From: Ooceraea biroi
Taxonomy: Eukaryota; Arthropoda; Insecta; Hymenoptera; Formicidae
DNA: 64,000 bases
Direction: 5' to 3'
NCBI RefSeq assembly: GCF_003672135.1
Contig: NC_039511.1
Coordinates: 12,426,464 to 12,490,463, forward strand
Shown: positions 1 through 10,800 of the stretch, piece after piece
Numbering within the stretch: position 1 is the stretch's first letter
How the letters are laid out: each line of letters begins with the position of its first letter
The notes under the pieces: generated by a model
Seen by the model: the letters and a program-made list of their open reading frames with translations, nothing else
Told to the model about the DNA's origin: nothing
The model's database searches: none
Position numbers and translations under genes: made by a program

Positions 1-120
1 TAATAGGACATTTATTGACGTTCATAATAAGTGTGCTTGACGTTACATGGGAATTATCATCAGATTTATCAAGGCAACTTATAGCTGAAGTGACATTTCA
101 CGATTAATCTCCTGACATTC

Positions 121-312
121 CTAACCTAGATTCAGAAGCACACCTGTGTCGTCCGTGGAAAGGAAACTGTCCCTAATGTGCGATAGGAGCCAGTGTTGAT
201 TGTCGTAGAGAGCCATTTCTTTCGCCCTTTTTTTCCTGACTAGATACCACTCGGTGTACTGAAGAAGCCCGAAAGTCAAAATAAAAACCGCGCTCTCGGC
301 GACGCTCGTCAA
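121..312 (-). CDS. Possible small single-pass membrane protein (63 aa ORF)
   Basis: A short ORF with one hydrophobic segment at about residues 7-18, ending in a Glu-Trp pair, then a basic stretch (VRKKRAK) and a polar tail. That layout resembles small mitochondrial inner-membrane assembly factors of the SMIM4/UQCC5 type, but the similarity is only in general pattern and I do not recognise the protein. The ATG at 312 is the first in frame. It could also be one exon of a longer gene running off the left edge, because GT dinucleotides near the end of the ORF could serve as donors. The surrounding DNA is mildly GC-rich compared with the AT-rich flank beyond 420. Confidence is low. Confidence 0.25.
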   Translation of the reverse strand: MTSVAESAVFILTFGLLQYTEWYLVRKKRAKEMALYDNQHWLLSHIRDSFLSTDDTGVLLNLG

Positions 313-1185
313 TCGGTCCTTTTACTACGAATCGAAGATCGATTTCCGCGGCTACGTTCACATCTTCACATCGCCTGAATCGGCGAAGGTTTGCCGTAAT
401 TGCCGACAGGTGGCGCCAGCATATATTTTTCCGCTCGAATTGAAGGACCGGAGTAAGTTATATTTATTTATTCTGCCGTTATATATTTATTATACCGTGG
501 TTTAGTTTGCGCAGAAATATTTTGATATAAAGATAAATCGTTTTTTTTTTAATGTACATTCAATTTTAATCCCACGGTACAACACGTTACATTAATATGT
601 AAAATATGAAATCTGTAGGTTATTTATTATTTCTTATTTATTTTTTCTTATATTACAATAATACGCATGCGATCACATTGTTAATCATTATATATCGCGC
701 ATATCAGCTTGCACAAATCGTACCTCGATCGAAAATGCAATACCTTTGTTATTTGTTTTTGTAAAAGAATGGTATATTTTATAACAAACATTCGCCTGTA
801 GAAAGATGGATTTCGGAATTTATGCATTTATCGATATTCCAAATCCCATTTCTTCAAAGATCAATATCTACAATCTACAATCTTAAGTATATTTTTCAGC
901 CGAGATGGAACATATTAAATACTGTTGCGATATGTAATAATAGCACGTTCGAAAACTCGCGATAGACGAGCAAACGTGGAAACAGCTGCTTACAGGCTCC
1001 GTTCGATCATTCAATCTAGATATTCGTATGCATTTCGTATATACGTAACTTTTCCCAAATACGCATGATATCGTGTATATTTATTATCTCCGTATGCGTA
1101 ATTGTAATTGCCTTAAAACACGCTTGTTATCAATTATCATGATTTCTTCAGTGCACTTCGCACAATCATGTGGCCGCTTTGTGTT
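313..1185. other. Non-coding AT-rich stretch
   Basis: I see no supported gene. The sequence is AT-rich with poly-T and TATA-like runs (for example around 540-560 and 630-660). It probably separates the small ORF at the left edge from the 3' end of the orphan gene at 1186. Confidence 0.5.
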
Positions 1186-1801
1186 TTAAAGACCGTTTCC
1201 GGTCCGAATGATCCTTTGCGGGGCAGTGGCGGCGGCGTTGGCGGCCGGGGGGTGGTTTTCCAGAATCGCACCCCAAAACGCCGCAGCCACCCCGCCGCGT
1301 GCCCCCTCCTCGGCGTCGGTGTTCTTCTTAAAATTGTGCACCGAATAGCGGTTGTACTGGCCCCAGATGCTGTTCATTAGTTTGCTGTTGTACTTTAACG
1401 GCGTCAGCTCCCAGCCTGTGCATATTTTTAGTATTTATTTAAAATTCTTTATTAAGTTAATCTTTATATTGCTATTATTCTTGTCGTCTATTGTTCTAGT
1501 GTATTTGTTGTAATTGTTACTTCGAAGATTGTGTTGCTTGACACGCCGTATCCTTTGAATGAATATTGAATCCGTGTAAATGCATTGACCAAAATTTACC
1601 TTCTAGAAGAGGCCTTGAATTGAACGCACTCTCCTTGCCAGTTTTATCTGTTTCCTCTCTCATCGAAATAGCACGTTTCTCGTTGCTGCGAACTTTACAC
1701 GCCGCGAAAGCACCCTGCGGAATAGCCGCCATTTTTTCACAGTCTACAACAAACATTGCAAAAACTATTACAAATGCAAGATTACTGTTTAAATATCCCA
1801 T
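1186..1801 (-). CDS. Orphan putative secreted protein, two exons (143 aa)
   Basis: Model: exon 1 1801-1600 and exon 2 1415-1186. The 184-nt intron has a good donor (G|GTAAAT) and acceptor (TGCACAG|GC), and the phase-1 junction gives a clean Gly codon. Residues 1-20 form a typical signal peptide (MGYLNSNLAFVIVFAMFVVD), so the product is probably secreted. The mature part is polar in exon 1. Exon 2 begins with a Trp-Glu-Leu-Thr-Pro segment and contains a Trp/Tyr-rich patch (SIWGQYNRYSVHNF), then an Ala-rich tail. I recognise no family and see no cysteine-rich toxin or clear dibasic neuropeptide pattern. An in-frame Met at 1855 would lengthen the N-terminus; 1801 was chosen because it starts the signal peptide. 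Matching phase at the junction and open frames on both sides support a real gene. Function unknown. Confidence 0.45.
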
Positions 1802-4350
1802 TATACAAATAAACGGGTGATATAATATTTTACAATTTGTGTTGTATAATATCAATCAAATATTTATATATATAATATATTTACATATATATTTATACAC
1901 AATAGATAATTATGAACAATTAAAAGTTTAACATAAACCTAGGATTATAAGAAATTAATTAATTTAATAATATATTGTTAGAAACAACATGTATTTCAAA
2001 CGTGTCAAGAATGCAGACAATCTTGAAGCGCATGTGAGTTACAATGTGCGTTACGATCTCCTATAGTTATTTATATTTCACTGCCATTAATAGCTTTGAT
2101 CTTCGTTCACAGTGATAACCACGCAGACGGAGAGCACGTTTATTTCGCCGCTACTCTACTACTGCTGAAGCATGTTTGCGTCTCGCATCCAAGATTAAAT
2201 GAGTCAGGTTTGTAATCGACGGAAAATATTTTCATTTTTATTTTATTTATTTCGTTTCCAGTTTCTCGTTCTTCAAACCACTTTAGCCTTCTGAACATCT
2301 ATTTTATAATCTTAAAATGCAAGAAAATGCAGCCAAAACGCCAACACTTAAAAATGCACTCGAAATCCGCGCGCGAGGCGCTGCTCCTCTTTTTCTCGGA
2401 CGTTTTTTTTCTTTCTCTACGCTTTCCCACCGAAATTTCCCAGACTGACCGATGCAATTTTCGAAGAGCAACTCCGCTATCTGCCTTTTGGTGAATCGCC
2501 TATGTTCCGCCACGCTCGCAGTACTTCTTCCCGTTCTATCGCGCCTCGCTCTTCGAATCTCGTTTCTACGGATCGCTTCAAGCCTCATGCAGCCGCTAGC
2601 AACAATGATATTCGTAAGATTCATCAACCAAGGCAGGTTGTCTCTGTCGTCAAGTGAAATCGACTTCCGCTTCGACGTCGTCGTCGTCGTCGTCGTCGTG
2701 GTGCGTATTCCGCTTCAGCTTCGAAATAATGGAGCCAGAGTGATACTGATCCCCCGGCGTGGCGGCGCGCCTCCTTTTATAAGCTTGGACGAGGAAAAGC
2801 GAGGGAAGCATCAAAACAAAGATGGATAGAGAGAGGGAGAGAGGCATCTTTTTATCCGGCATACGACATAATAAGAGCGGCATATCGACGGCCTTCGAGA
2901 TTCTCGGTCTGACGTCGCCCGACTACCGCGATGTCTTATCACCTCTTTGGATGATAGAACACATCCGAGACAGTTATCTTCATTTGCGTAGCTTCGCGTA
3001 TCGATCCGGCCAACTCGGATCGATGGGACAAAAGTTCATAACGCAAATGGCTACGTGATATCTGGAAAGAAAAAAGAAGACGTTTCAAAGACGTCCGATC
3101 TCTCCGATAGCAACTTGAAATCCGAATCGTGCGCAGGCACATATTATAGATCTCCCGGATGGAAAATGAAAAAAAATAGTGTGCCCCGCGAGATAAGAGC
3201 GTCGTCGTGGCACAAAGAGATAAAAATAAGAAAAATAATAAGGCAATAATAAAAATAAAATAAGTTGTATCTCGATTTCGTAGATATTACGTTACGTATA
3301 AATGTCACGTCATTATTACACAGCTGAATGTTAATTGAAAGCCAGATTCATTCAGATATCGTAACGTGGTTTGACGTTAACGTGAATGGTTTAACGTTAT
3401 CTTAAATACAAAATTAAATTATGTTTTTTATTAAACAAACCGATTCAACACGATTGAGTTTATCGTTTAGCAAGATGCAATACCGAGAGTCTTAGAGTCA
3501 TCTTCAGACTTTCATCAGTCTGGGACCACAAGCGGAGATTTCTCGCGCGGGGGAGATGGTAGGGCGTTATCAGGTTATCACAATAAACAAATTTATCGAA
3601 ATGAGACCGTCCTGAAAATAGGAGACGTCTTTGCACTTCCACCAGCGAAATCTTATGACGTGGGCGTTCCCCACGTTCTCTTGCTCGATAAATATTTCTC
3701 GACTGTTCCTTGCTAGCTTGTAAGCTAGTAAACTGCGACCAATTTCATCAGTTCGCAATTCGACGTGTCCTTCCAATTAATTTACATATTTAAGAGAAAG
3801 TCAATAATCAGAAGATTCAACGAAGCTTTGATCGAAATTTGACACGACGTGACTTGTGCACGCTCTCATACGTGTATTTTTTCCCTAGGGGTTATCTCAC
3901 GAGACTCTGATATTGTTATTCTGAACAAAGTGATCGAGCGCAATATAATTTTATTTGCTTAAATCATATTACATAAGATTGTATTATGAGATTATTAAAA
4001 TTTGTTGTTTTCAATTGTAGATGTTGCTGTTAACTGTCGATTTCGCTGTTACCTTTCGAAATAGGTTTCAGAAATTTTGACTAGTAATACCAAGTAATTA
4101 AAATTAAAATCTTATGCAAATTTCGAAGTTGTGGAAATTTAGATTATTAATAATGCATAGATTAAATTTTTTATTTATTATTTTTATTATTAAGTATATT
4201 AGTATTAAAATCATATTACATAGACATAGTAATTAAAACCAATCATAAAAAGTTTCACGTGTACAAAAATAATGAAATGTAATAATTGTTTGATAATTTT
4301 CTTATAACGAGTACAAAGTACAAACTAAAATCGTACGCAACTCGATGTAA
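1802..4350. other. Intergenic, with one GC-richer patch
   Basis: No gene is supported. A GC-richer patch at about 2,320-3,230 has open frames on both strands, but none has recognisable domains or paired splice sites. One minus-strand frame there has a signal-peptide-like start made from a CT-repeat. At about 3,368-3,400 the motif GGTTTRACGTTA occurs twice. The AATAAA-containing runs (minus strand) near 4,165-4,180 are likely ECHDC3 polyadenylation signals. Confidence 0.45.
2675..2702. repeat. (CGT)n trinucleotide microsatellite
   Basis: About eight uninterrupted CGT/GTC units, giving runs of Val or Asp in spurious reading frames. Confidence 0.9.
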
Positions 4351-6343
4351 TTAATTATCCTCGTAATCATGCGACCAATTTGGCTTCCTCTTTTCCACGA
4401 AACTTCGTATTCCTTCCTGCGCGTCTTTCATTTTCAGATTGTTCACCATTCTCTCAGTGCCCAGAAGATACGCCGTCTCTATATCAAGATCCATTTGCTT
4501 ATATAGGAACGTTTTACCAATGTGAACGACTGAGCGGCTTTTCATGTTAATGGCATCTGTAATTCGGCGGATCTCTTCGTCTAGAATTAAAATTAAGCGT
4601 AAGAGATTCACTCCAGAGCAGAGAAAATTTATTAGGCAAGTGTATTAGTGTGTGAGAGCTCTTTATTATTTTATTAGATATATCTATATTTGATATTGAT
4701 TTTTTATGCGCGATTATATGAGCCGATTCAATTTGTTTCCAACAATATTTTCTATTTTTTTAAATAGCATTTTAACGAGTTATTGTTGATGACTTACCAA
4801 GTTTATCATCTGCTACGACTTTGCTGACGAGACCACATTCGTAAGCTTCTTCGCCAGAGATAGGAAATCCTGTAAACAGCATGTACATCGCGTTCTTCCT
4901 CGGTACGTTGCGCACCAACGGTATACCCGGTGTCGAACAAAATATTCCCACATTCGCCCTAAACAGTACCGGATATTATACTTTATATTCTACTATCCGT
5001 AAAGTAAATAATATTGGGTTGTAACATATAAATAAGTTCGGTTATATATATTCTCAATATTTTTTTTACTTATTAAAAAGACAGTAAACAGTAGCAGTGG
5101 TGGGTTTAAACTGACTGCGAGTGACTCCTTGTTAATCACAGTTATGCAATGCAATTTGCAATGCGTCATAACTATAAATTCTTAGAATTAGAACATGTTT
5201 ATACTTACAACCGAACTTATGTATGTTACAACCCAACAGATAACTTATATACAGTTGTGGTAGTCTTCCACTACAAAAATACAAAAATTAATATTTATCT
5301 ATATAAAAACAACTTATTTATTCAATCAAGAATTTTCTTCATTTTTATCATTTCTCGCTATAATTGACATTAAAATATCATTTTTCGTTCTAAAAATAAG
5401 ATAATAATAATTAGTAATAAAACATTATTAATACCCAGGTGTGGAGAACGAACTCCTTTCTGTGCAGACCGCGATGTCACACGCTGCGACTAATTGACAA
5501 CCCGCTGCGGCTGCCAAACCGTCCACCGCCGCGATCACCGGCACGGGGCTCTGACTGATGGCTCGCATTAGGTCCGAGCATGTCTCAAACACGTCCTTAT
5601 GCGATTTATCGCTTGTAGCTGTCTAGATGATGCAAGAGAGCCGATCATTTTCAAAAAGCATTAAAAAAACGGGAGCTACAAGTCTACAGCTTGAAACTGG
5701 CTGATGTCTACGAACCAGTTCTTTGAGATTATGCCCGGCGGAAAACACCTTGCCCGGCTCGGATGTCAACACGATGGACCGAAGATTCTTGTTACTCTCG
5801 TCTCTCTTAATCTCTCCTACTAAGCACTTTAACATCTCCAACGATAGCGAGTTGCGCGTTGAAGGATCGCTTAATCGGATGGTTCTGACCTGACACGAGG
5901 TAAAGTTTATAACGTTATTTAAAAAATTGTAAATTGCTGAAAATTATATCTGTGATATTAATTGGATTGTTATTATAGATCGTAATTATAAACGTAGATA
6001 GAGTTAGGCATGTGAATTAGCACGGTTAGCAAGTTTTATATTAATTGTGTTAAAATTGGAAGTTAAGAAAAACAATATAGATAATAATTATAACTATCGC
6101 TTATAATTATAAAAATTTTTGAGATAGCAAGTTAGTAAAAATTGAATTTATAAATAAAACTCTACTACACAAAATTCTACTATACAAAAAAAATAAATAC
6201 AATAGCAAATGACAAGAGAAAATAGCATTTTTGTAATTAAAGTAATATGTCTTTCTCACCCCATTTCTTTCCGTGATCTCCACATATTTTTTTTGGGTGG
6301 ATAATGCCCTTGCAATACATTTTCCCGCCTGTAGCATTGACAT
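4351..6343 (-). CDS. ECHDC3: Enoyl-CoA hydratase domain-containing protein 3, mitochondrial
   Basis: Crotonase-superfamily protein expected in the mitochondrial matrix. Exons: 6343-6260, 5889-5716, 5622-5435, 4958-4798, 4580-4351; all phases agree and give 278 residues, close to vertebrate ECHDC3 (about 300). The N-terminus (residues 1-16) looks like a mitochondrial presequence. The oxyanion-hole motif FSAGHNLKEL is at about 77-86. GLAAAAGCQLVAACDIAV is the second crotonase signature. The position that carries the first catalytic Glu in true hydratases is Gln here (GCQ), as in known ECHDC3 proteins, so hydratase activity is doubtful. The C-terminus (FVEKRKPNWSH) is characteristic. The exon 2/3 junction is ambiguous: donor after CTG (phase 0, used here) or 4 nt later with an acceptor shifted by 6 nt. 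It lies head-to-head with ZC2HC1. Vertebrate ECHDC3 has been linked to fatty acid metabolism and insulin sensitivity. Confidence 0.93.
5014..5236. mobile_element. Mariner-type MITE (223 bp) in ECHDC3 intron
   Basis: Terminal inverted repeats: the left end starts TTGGGTTGTAACATA and continues to AAGTTCGGTT; the right end is its reverse complement with a few changes (AACCGAACTTATGTATGTTACAACCCAA split over 5211-5236). Flanks are TA on the left and CA on the right, consistent with a decayed TA target duplication. The inside is non-coding. End sequence and TA target fit the Tc1/mariner superfamily. It lies in the intron between the exons ending at 5435 and starting at 4958. Confidence 0.75.
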
Positions 6344-7811
6344 AAAATATTAAATTCACTAATTTCTTTAAAATCTTAATTATAAATGAAGATTTATTCA
6401 AAACATTAATTTACGGCAAAGCGGCGCTTCTAGCACGCCATTCGAAATATTCCCGCGAATAATGCTCATTCATGTCGCTATCGCTCGAGCCAATCAGCGT
6501 CGAGCGACACGAAGAAATACATTCTTGCATACACAGTGTCAGGAATGCATAATGAAGCAAATATTACATAATTATACACAACATATACTACATAAACAAC
6601 AAGTAAAATATAAAGTACCTGAAAGGCGGCGGGTCCGTTTTTCGCAAACTTCGACACTATCATTTCACTGTAACAGTAATCTTTTGTTCTAATTAAAAGA
6701 TTTGAATTAATCAGGTATGCGGTGTACCATACACTTTCAACTTGATACTGATTCACAGTAACCTGTCTTTGAAGTACGATAAACAGCTAGAGGTTGGCAA
6801 AGGTTGCTGTTACGCCATTATAGTAGATATGATAACGGTGACGTTTACACCCGCGAAATTTTAAATGATAAAATATCCGATTAAACAAAGATTATTAGTC
6901 TATCAACGGCTGCTAAATAAAAATGAGAAAATGTTTTTGAAATAGCAAAATTAAAATTGATAAGAACAGCACTCCTTTGTAGCATCACAAAATAAAATGA
7001 TTATAATAAATTTAATAGATGTATATATATATGAAGACATATTAATATGTATTTCATATATTCAGATGTTTTAGTATATATTGTATATATATTGTACGTA
7101 TTGTGCTTTTAAGAATCATTAAGAGTTATCAATCGTATTTGTTCTATAATTCCTTTTAGTTTTACACTTTTATAATAAAGAACGCGAGGTACAAGCGGGC
7201 GTTTGACGCATGCGTGATCGATCAGCTGATGCGTAGAACGTGTCCGGATTGCAAGCAACTTCAGGCGTCTGACATGTGAATGGACTTTTCGTACGTTATT
7301 CTTACGTAATGTTATGTACACTCTTTAATTAGCATTATTTAGATTATTACAATACTCATGACTGGTAAAAGAACATAATAAACACAAAATAAAATAGCAT
7401 AAATAAATAATATAATCTTGCAGCAAAACTTACGGAACGAAACTAAGCAAGAGGAGCAAAATGAGGATAACGATAAAATAAATTTATTTAAATTATTTAA
7501 AATAAAATGAGTTATGAATTATAAAAGAATATAATTTTAGAGAATCAAGAAAGAGAAAGAAAACTTGATCTCTTTGAATTTATGAAAGAATATGATTTCG
7601 ATTTCAATTTATTAAGTTTGAATTTGAATTGAAACTGAATTTGATCACAGAATACAAAAGTATGGAAAAGATTTTTGAGAGGAGAGTTGACAAAAGGGCC
7701 GCATTGCAATTCTTCCGCTAGTTGAAACGCGTACCTCAAGATTGCGGGAGGAGGGTTCGGTGTCACGGTTCACGTTCCCATAACGACCAATGTTTTCCCC
7801 TAACAACCAAC
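6344..7811. other. Shared upstream region of ECHDC3 (-) and ZC2HC1 (+)
   Basis: The two genes are divergent, about 1.5 kb apart at their first coding exons. Most of the stretch is AT-rich and shows no gene. CpG density rises after about 7,680, marking the likely ZC2HC1 promoter. Confidence 0.5.
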
Positions 7812-10800
7812 ATGGCTGAAGCTGAGGGTAAGTCCGAGTGGCATTGCCGCACGTATATTTACACCGAGCGAAAAACAACGCGCCGAGAGATCCGGGCCCG
7901 GTCTCGTTTCTTACGCGACTTTTTCCATCGTCGCCGTCACCGTCGTTCGTTTCCGGTTCTCCGGCGCGCACCTTTCGCGGCTCCCGCCTATTCTAATTAT
8001 AGGGTAAACAGCGCGGCCGCGACCATCGACGTGCAGTCACGAGAAATATTGCAGGAAACTCTCTCGGCAAAGAAGCCGTCGGCCTCATTCGGTTTTGTAA
8101 CGCGGAGCTACTTTGGGATGGTTTTTGAGAGTGCACGTGTAACGGCGTCGAAGAGGATGCGCGCGTGGTAGATAATACTGTAACGTTGTATTCTTGTATT
8201 TTATAGCCTCTTTAATGACATTACGTCAAATATTTCTACTTTTTTTCTGTGTTTAAATGTGTTTTCATAATAGCGCAAAAAGCAATTAAGAAAGAATTTC
8301 CGCTCGATAAATATTATTTTGCTATAGTAAAAGAAATTTGCTTGAGAGTTTCTGGTTTCTACTGTGTGTTGGGAAAACAATGTCATTGTAGTGTACACAT
8401 AGACATGAGAAAAGGAAATAAAAAGTAAAATTAAATCTTGCGAGATAAAACTTCGCGTTTAGGATTATTACATTAAAATACGATTCAGTTTACTTACTTC
8501 AAAATAGTCACGTATGTTACTTTGCGTTATAATATTAAAAGCTGTTTAAAAAAGACATAGGAAATTCATATTTTTATATAATAATGAAATTTAATATAGT
8601 AACAGGTATTAATGAAACAAGATCTTGAAAGGAAGAAGCACAACTTTTTGCTTTAAAGTACAAAAAACAGTTTGATTCCTGTATTGTGGAGTTATAAAAT
8701 TGTTAAATTACAGTTAACGCTTTAACAGTTACTAAATTTTTTTTATTAGAGTACAGATCTCTCTTTCTTCCTCCTTCTGTCTTTCTCTCTTTCGGGTAAT
8801 ATTTTTACGCCAGAAGACTACTCTGCACTGTTTACCCTGTCGCACGACGAGCTGCACTAAAGAAAGAAAGCGAGAAAAGAAGAATTCACTTTCGTGAGAC
8901 AACGATGGGGTCCGAAAATAAACCCCTGTCGCGAGACATTCGCGGTTACAACAGTTGTAAGAGCGCTGTGTTCTTACAAGACGTGATCTGCGGTACGGCC
9001 TTCCCTCAGTCAGTCAGTGTTTTGATGCGATCGTGGTAAGATGCCGTGCTGCTTCCCGAAGAAGCTCACGAATGGCGGTCCGTTCTGCGACGAGGCGCCT
9101 TTTCACAACGTAGCTCGACTTCACGATATCTTCGATGACGAGGGTCCGTATCGTGGAATTCTAGTTCACAACGAGAGAATTGAACGGCCACCACCCTTCG
9201 AGATTCCTGAATTTCGTAGAGGTGAGCACGCGAATTCGTCTCGTCGTAATCGTGCATAGTTTCATATTTTTAATATTTGTTTTTAATTATTGAATGAACC
9301 GTATGAATTATCATACTTTTGCCTTGTAATTATATAATTTTTCATTTTTTCGGTGAATTCACGAAATTAATAATTTTTTAAAGCCTGTTTGATCCCATCG
9401 TTGTCACAAAGTGAATCTCGTAAAAGCAATCTTATATCAGATATCAGTAATTGTTAAATAGTTTGAATTTTAGGAACAATCGATATTTCTTGCAAAACTT
9501 AATTCATAATATTAGGAATTTATATAACTATATTGTAAATATTATATATCCGGTCACACACATTTATGTGTTCAAAACTAGGCCACGTACTTCGAGTGCC
9601 ATAAGTGTTTACTTACGTTCAAGGAGATGATGATAAGTAATACTTAAATTCGCCTTTCAAAGCAAAATAAACCAAGTATATTTTATTGAATTGCTATCAC
9701 GCCGTAATCAGTCATAATGTTAGAGAAAAATCTTTCTCTAAAACGTTTTAAAATTTATTATAACAGTAATACGACTTTCTTGAAAACTGCCTTATGCAGT
9801 TTTATTTTTTTCTCAAAGTGGATTACGTGCCAATTGTTATACAATATTTCACATCAACGAAACAACATTGAGTTTATCGGAAACATCGTTTCTTTTTCTC
9901 TCTTTTTTTTATAGAACACTTAATCGGTTCTGGAAGATTTATTTTTCACTCTACGCTAGAATGCTTAGTTTTTCTCTCTCGCTTCTCGCATACGCAACTA
10001 AAAGTGGGTATAAGAATCGTAATAATGCGCCTCCGCTGTTGCATCAATTTGCATCAGCTCAGCAATCGCACCAAGATCCCGGCGACCTTAGACGATGCGA
10101 CGCGAAGAACAGTTAATAGCTCTTACGTGGAAAAAACTTTGCCGGTTCTATCTAACTTGCGCGACTCGCTCGGAGGCGAAACGTAAGCATAACGTCGTTT
10201 GTGGGCGTCGTTGAGCGGTTTCAAACGGAATGAGATCATTTAACAACGCTGTTTGTTGTGACGCCTACACCGAAAACAGTCGCCGGAGATTTTTCTTAAC
10301 CGTTAGTGCATCTCTCCAGCATCCAGGAAAATAGGGAATTGAACAAGACGATAGAAAATGGGAGTCAGTAAACAAGATACAAAAAAATGAGTACTGAATT
10401 AGCTAGCAAAGACTTAATCTGAATGTAAGGCATGTATGGATTTTAATGGAGAATACATGTTACAAGTAATAATATAAATAATAATATATATTTTTAAATA
10501 ATACGAAACTTGCATCGCAGATGGAGACAAGCACAGTGACCTACATTCTCGTTGCGCATTTAGTGCTAAACGCGGCCAGCGGCTCTCCTCGCATTGGCAT
10601 ACAAAGTGACAATAAAATTCTTTACCTTTTAAACGCTAAAAAAGGCAGGAATTCAAGTCACTGGGCGTGATCGTGGAAATAAATGAAAAATAAAAGAAAC
10701 GGTTCGGCTGCTCCGAAAATGAAAGGGACGAGACGTATCGTTCTCACTCTCTCTCTCTCTCTCTCTCCTGTCAGAAGAGGAACGTGGGGACGGAAGGAAA

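Noticed and set aside
2650..2883. Minus-strand ORF with signal-peptide-like start and poly-Asp
   Set aside because: The hydrophobic start comes from a CT-repeat and the Asp run from the (CGT)n microsatellite; likely chance.
5623..5841. ECHDC3 starting at the internal Met of exon 2
   Set aside because: The frame continues upstream to a proper acceptor and joins a presequence exon at 6343-6260 in phase.
7722..8171. 149-residue plus-strand ORF containing MAEAEG
   Set aside because: The ATG at 7812 is followed after 16 nt by a consensus GTAAGT donor in the right phase for ZC2HC1 exon 2; the rest reads intron in a CpG-rich area.
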